From the NCBI RefSeq assembly GCF_023657595.1, contig NZ_CP098323.1, positions 1,016,001 through 1,080,000 of the forward strand: a DNA stretch of 64,000 nt. Reading direction: 5' to 3'. This document shows positions 61,704 to 64,000 of the stretch, one piece after another (position 1 is the first letter of the stretch; each line of letters begins with the position of its first letter). The stretch comes from Cytobacillus firmus (GTDB taxonomy: Bacteria; Bacillota; Bacilli; Bacillales; Cytobacillaceae). The notes below the pieces were generated by a model. The model saw only the letters and a program-made list of their open reading frames with translations, did not search any database and had not been told where the DNA came from. Made by a program: the position numbers and the translations under genes.

Positions 61704-62858
61704 ATGAGAAAGCAGTTAAAGAAATTTGCGCAGTTTACAGCATTGTCAAGCTTGCTGGTCCTCTCAGCATGCGGCGGCAATCAGACTGCAGGGGATGAAG
61801 ATGGGGAGAGCAGCGGAGGAGCCGTTAAAGCGGATATTGGAGTTATTTCTTATATCAGCGGACCGGGTGCTGCTTATGGTGAAGCTATCACAAATGGCTT
61901 AAAGCTCGCACAGGAAGAAATAAATGGCAAGGGAGAAGTCAAGATTAACCTTGTAACTGAGGATTCTGCCGGCAAGCAGGATCAGGCATTGACAGCAGCA
62001 CAAAAGCTTATGAATTCCGAGAATGTGACAGCCATTATCGGGCCAACCTTAAGCACAGAAATGAACGTAGTCGGTCCGGAAGCCGACCTCAACGGAGTGC
62101 CGATTATGGGAACTTCAACAACGGCAGAAGGAATTCCGCAAATTGGGGACTATGTCTTCCGCAACTCACTGCCTGAAGCCTTGGCGATTCCGGCTGCAAT
62201 AGATAAAGCCATTGAAAAATATGATGCTAAAAAAGTAGCAATTCTATATGGAAATGATGATGTTTTTACAAAATCAGGTTTTGACACAATGAAAAAAGCA
62301 GCGGAAGAGAAGGGTCTCGAAATCTTAACGATTGAAACGTTCCAAAAAGGCCAATCAGATTATAATGCTCAGCTGACAAAAATTAAAGGTTTAAAACCGG
62401 ACCTAATTCTGGCTTCGGCTCTATACAATGAAGGTGCGGTCATCATGGATCAGGCCAGGAAAATGGGCATTGAGGTTCCGTTTGTCGGAGGAAATGGCTT
62501 CAATTCTCCTGAGGTCATCAATATCGCAGGGGATGCAGCAAATGGCCTGATTGTGGCAACTCCCTGGTATGGTGAAAAAGAAGATGATAAGGTCAAGGAA
62601 TTTGTAAGTAAATATGAAAAGGAATACGGCAAAAAGCCGGATCAGTTTGCAGCACAGGCATACGATGCGCTTTACATAATGGCTGAGGCATTGAAGAATG
62701 CGGGTGAAGCTGATCGTGATGCACTTCGGGATGCTCTGGCCGAGGTCAAGGGCTTTAATGGAATTCTTGGAGAGTTCTCTTTCGATGAAGAAGGAGATGT
62801 CGTGATGGATCCGACCGTTTTAGTTATTGAAGAAGGAGCATTTAAGGAATTTAATTAA
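61704..62858 (+). CDS. livJ: Branched-chain amino acid-type ABC substrate-binding protein
   Basis: The 384-residue lipoprotein has a signal ending in LSAC (Cys23) and a periplasmic-binding-protein type I fold: ISYISGPGAAYGEAITNGLKLA, VTAIIGPTLSTEMNVVGPEA, YGNDDVFTKSGFDTMKKAA and AQAYDALYIMAEAL. It belongs to the Leu/Ile/Val or amide-binding group and is followed by the LivH and LivM permease genes. The start has GGGGGTTAGAGAAAG upstream. The specific ligand is not certain. Confidence 0.85.
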   Translation: MRKQLKKFAQFTALSSLLVLSACGGNQTAGDEDGESSGGAVKADIGVISYISGPGAAYGEAITNGLKLAQEEINGKGEVKINLVTEDSAGKQDQALTAAQKLMNSENVTAIIGPTLSTEMNVVGPEADLNGVPIMGTSTTAEGIPQIGDYVFRNSLPEALAIPAAIDKAIEKYDAKKVAILYGNDDVFTKSGFDTMKKAAEEKGLEILTIETFQKGQSDYNAQLTKIKGLKPDLILASALYNEGAVIMDQARKMGIEVPFVGGNGFNSPEVINIAGDAANGLIVATPWYGEKEDDKVKEFVSKYEKEYGKKPDQFAAQAYDALYIMAEALKNAGEADRDALRDALAEVKGFNGILGEFSFDEEGDVVMDPTVLVIEEGAFKEFN

Positions 62859-62873
62859 AAAGCTGCGAAAGTG

Positions 62874-62902
62874 AAGCTCTGGCGCCTTCAGTGCCAGAGC
62901 TT
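62874..62902 (+). other. Hairpin between binding protein and livH
   Basis: Perfect 10-bp stem AAGCTCTGGC/GCCAGAGCTT (62874-62883 with 62893-62902) and a weak T run. It may partly terminate transcription so that the binding protein is made in excess over the permeases. Confidence 0.7.
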
Positions 62903-62938
62903 ACTTTTAAGAAAATTACGAGTAAGCAGGTGAATGCC

Positions 62939-63814
62939 GTGTTAATCGAACAATTAATAAACGGAATTACCCTTGGCAGCATTTATGCCATCGTTGCACT
63001 TGGGTTTACATTGGTTTTCGGGGTGCTTGGGATTATCAATATGGCACACGGAGAAATTTTTATGTTCGGAGCCTTCATTGGCGTTGTTGTCACTTCCACT
63101 TTTAAAGGGCCGCTTTGGCTGGCTTTTCTGGCTGCGATTGCGGTAACTGCTGCAATGGGATATCTGCTTGAACGATTTGCCCTGAGACCGCTCCGGAATA
63201 AACAGGGTGTATCCCATCTGGCGCCATTGATCAGCACCATTGGTGTATCGATACTGCTGGAAAACCTGTCCCACCATATTTTTGGACCGGGCAACCATCC
63301 TTTCCGTGCTTCTTTTGCGGAAATCAGCTTCCAGATCGGTTCGATAACTGTATATCTTGTGCAGATTGTTATCTTTGTCATTTCCGTCCTGCTCATGTAC
63401 GCCCTTTCTTTTTGGCTTGGCAAAACAAAGGCAGGAAAAGCTTTAAGAGCAACTGCTGAAAATCTGGAAACAGCAAGCCTTCTTGGTGTTGATGTCAAAA
63501 GAACAATTACAATGACGGTTATCATCGCATCGGCAATGGGCGGAATCGCCGGTATCCTTGTCGGGATGGCCTTTAACTCTGTAACGCCGCAGATGGGTTT
63601 ATCCATTGGGCTAAAAGGACTTGCCATCATCATTCTTGGCGGGATGGGGAATGTCAAGGGAGCGATGGCAGGAGGGCTTATTCTTGGTCTGGCCGAAACC
63701 TTTGTCGTTGTTTACGGCGATTCAGGTTACAAAGATGCAATCGCTTTTGCGGCCATCATCATCATACTTCTCATCAGGCCGCAGGGATTGTTTGGCCAAA
63801 AAATTTCAGCGTAA
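62939..63814 (+). CDS. livH: Branched-chain amino acid ABC permease LivH
   Basis: The 291-residue membrane protein has eight hydrophobic segments and the LivH signatures EQLINGITLGSIYAIVALGF, LVFGVLGIINMAHGE and the ATPase contact AGKALRATAENLETASLLGV. GTG 62939 follows GCAGGTGAATGCC; the frame runs back to an ATG at 62891 that would lie inside the hairpin. It forms the permease pair with LivM downstream. Confidence 0.88.
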   Translation: MLIEQLINGITLGSIYAIVALGFTLVFGVLGIINMAHGEIFMFGAFIGVVVTSTFKGPLWLAFLAAIAVTAAMGYLLERFALRPLRNKQGVSHLAPLISTIGVSILLENLSHHIFGPGNHPFRASFAEISFQIGSITVYLVQIVIFVISVLLMYALSFWLGKTKAGKALRATAENLETASLLGVDVKRTITMTVIIASAMGGIAGILVGMAFNSVTPQMGLSIGLKGLAIIILGGMGNVKGAMAGGLILGLAETFVVVYGDSGYKDAIAFAAIIIILLIRPQGLFGQKISA

Positions 63815-63826
63815 GAAGGTGAAATC

Positions 63827-64000
63827 ATGCTTGCAGAATTAATAAATCCATATTATTTACAGGTAGCTTCTTTTATATTAATCAACATTATATTAGGAGT
63901 TAGTATTTATATTACTCTATCAACTGGACAGCTTTCGCTCGCCAATGCCGGATTTATGGGGATCGGTGCCTATACCTCTGCACTATTGACGCTGAATTTT
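63827..64000 (+). CDS. livM: Branched-chain amino acid ABC permease LivM, truncated by window end
   Basis: ATG 63827 follows AAGAAGGTGAAATC. The first 58 residues are hydrophobic and include ILGVSIYITLSTGQLSLANA and GFMGIGAYTSALL, the LivM opening. The reading frame is intact to the last base. The rest lies outside the window. Confidence 0.85.
   Translation, partial: MLAELINPYYLQVASFILINIILGVSIYITLSTGQLSLANAGFMGIGAYTSALLTLNF

Noticed and set aside
62983..63657. Open 224-codon frame on the minus strand
   Set aside because: It lies wholly antisense to livH, has a biased composition typical of an antisense shadow and no ribosome site.

Overview
The window is chromosomal DNA of a low-to-moderate GC, endospore-forming member of the Bacillaceae, most like Bacillus or Cytobacillus. 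The evidence is strong AAGGAGG-type ribosome binding sites, frequent TTG and GTG starts, a spore cortex gene (pdaA), candidate SigB promoters, CcpA-type cre sites, and the B. subtilis-like neighbourhood yfkAB ... pdaA (yfjS) - yfjP - rlmCD (yfjO) - yfjN-type dus. No rRNA, tRNA, CRISPR array, complete insertion sequence or complete prophage was seen.

Region by region. 0-4.2 kb: structured intergenic repeat, yfkAB, a SigB-type YtxH-like protein, a cytosolic-type gamma-glutamyltransferase. 4.2-6.7 kb: an AT-rich accessory patch of small genes (two hypotheticals, NUDIX, DinB), each bordered by copies of one palindromic repeat. 6.7-28.3 kb: mostly housekeeping and small-enzyme genes: YetF-like protein, fumarase, pdaA, a DNA glycosylase, rlmCD, an ABC exporter behind a leader-peptide attenuator, a phage-type replication gene, dus, DUF1540, selO, two VOC proteins, two radical-SAM or AAA proteins, gpx-ohrR, a C45 hydrolase, the hemY-type oxidase and DUF488.

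28.4-49.8 kb is the most distinctive part: a 21-kb catabolic island for nitrogen-rich cyclic compounds. It holds five amidohydrolases of the AtzB/SsnA and cytosine-deaminase (CodA/AtzC) classes, two family-5 solute-binding lipoproteins, one Opp/Dpp-type ABC importer, allantoinase, allantoate amidohydrolase, ureidoglycine aminohydrolase, a cupin, and a sensor kinase - AraC-type regulator - SSS transporter operon. The layout suggests uptake, deamination and ring opening of one or more heterocycles, draining into the ureide pathway and releasing ammonia. The true substrate cannot be read from sequence.

49.8-57.5 kb: ankyrin protein, GNAT and alpha/beta hydrolase pair, a phased short-repeat array, an MltG-like N-terminal protein with a SwrB-like partner, a GltB-like FMN protein with an SDR partner, YitT, a small membrane protein, and an orphan structured RNA that looks like a HEARO/IscB omega-RNA. 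57.5-64 kb: proline use (putR, putP, putB, without putC) and the start of a branched-chain amino acid ABC operon (binding protein, LivH, truncated LivM).
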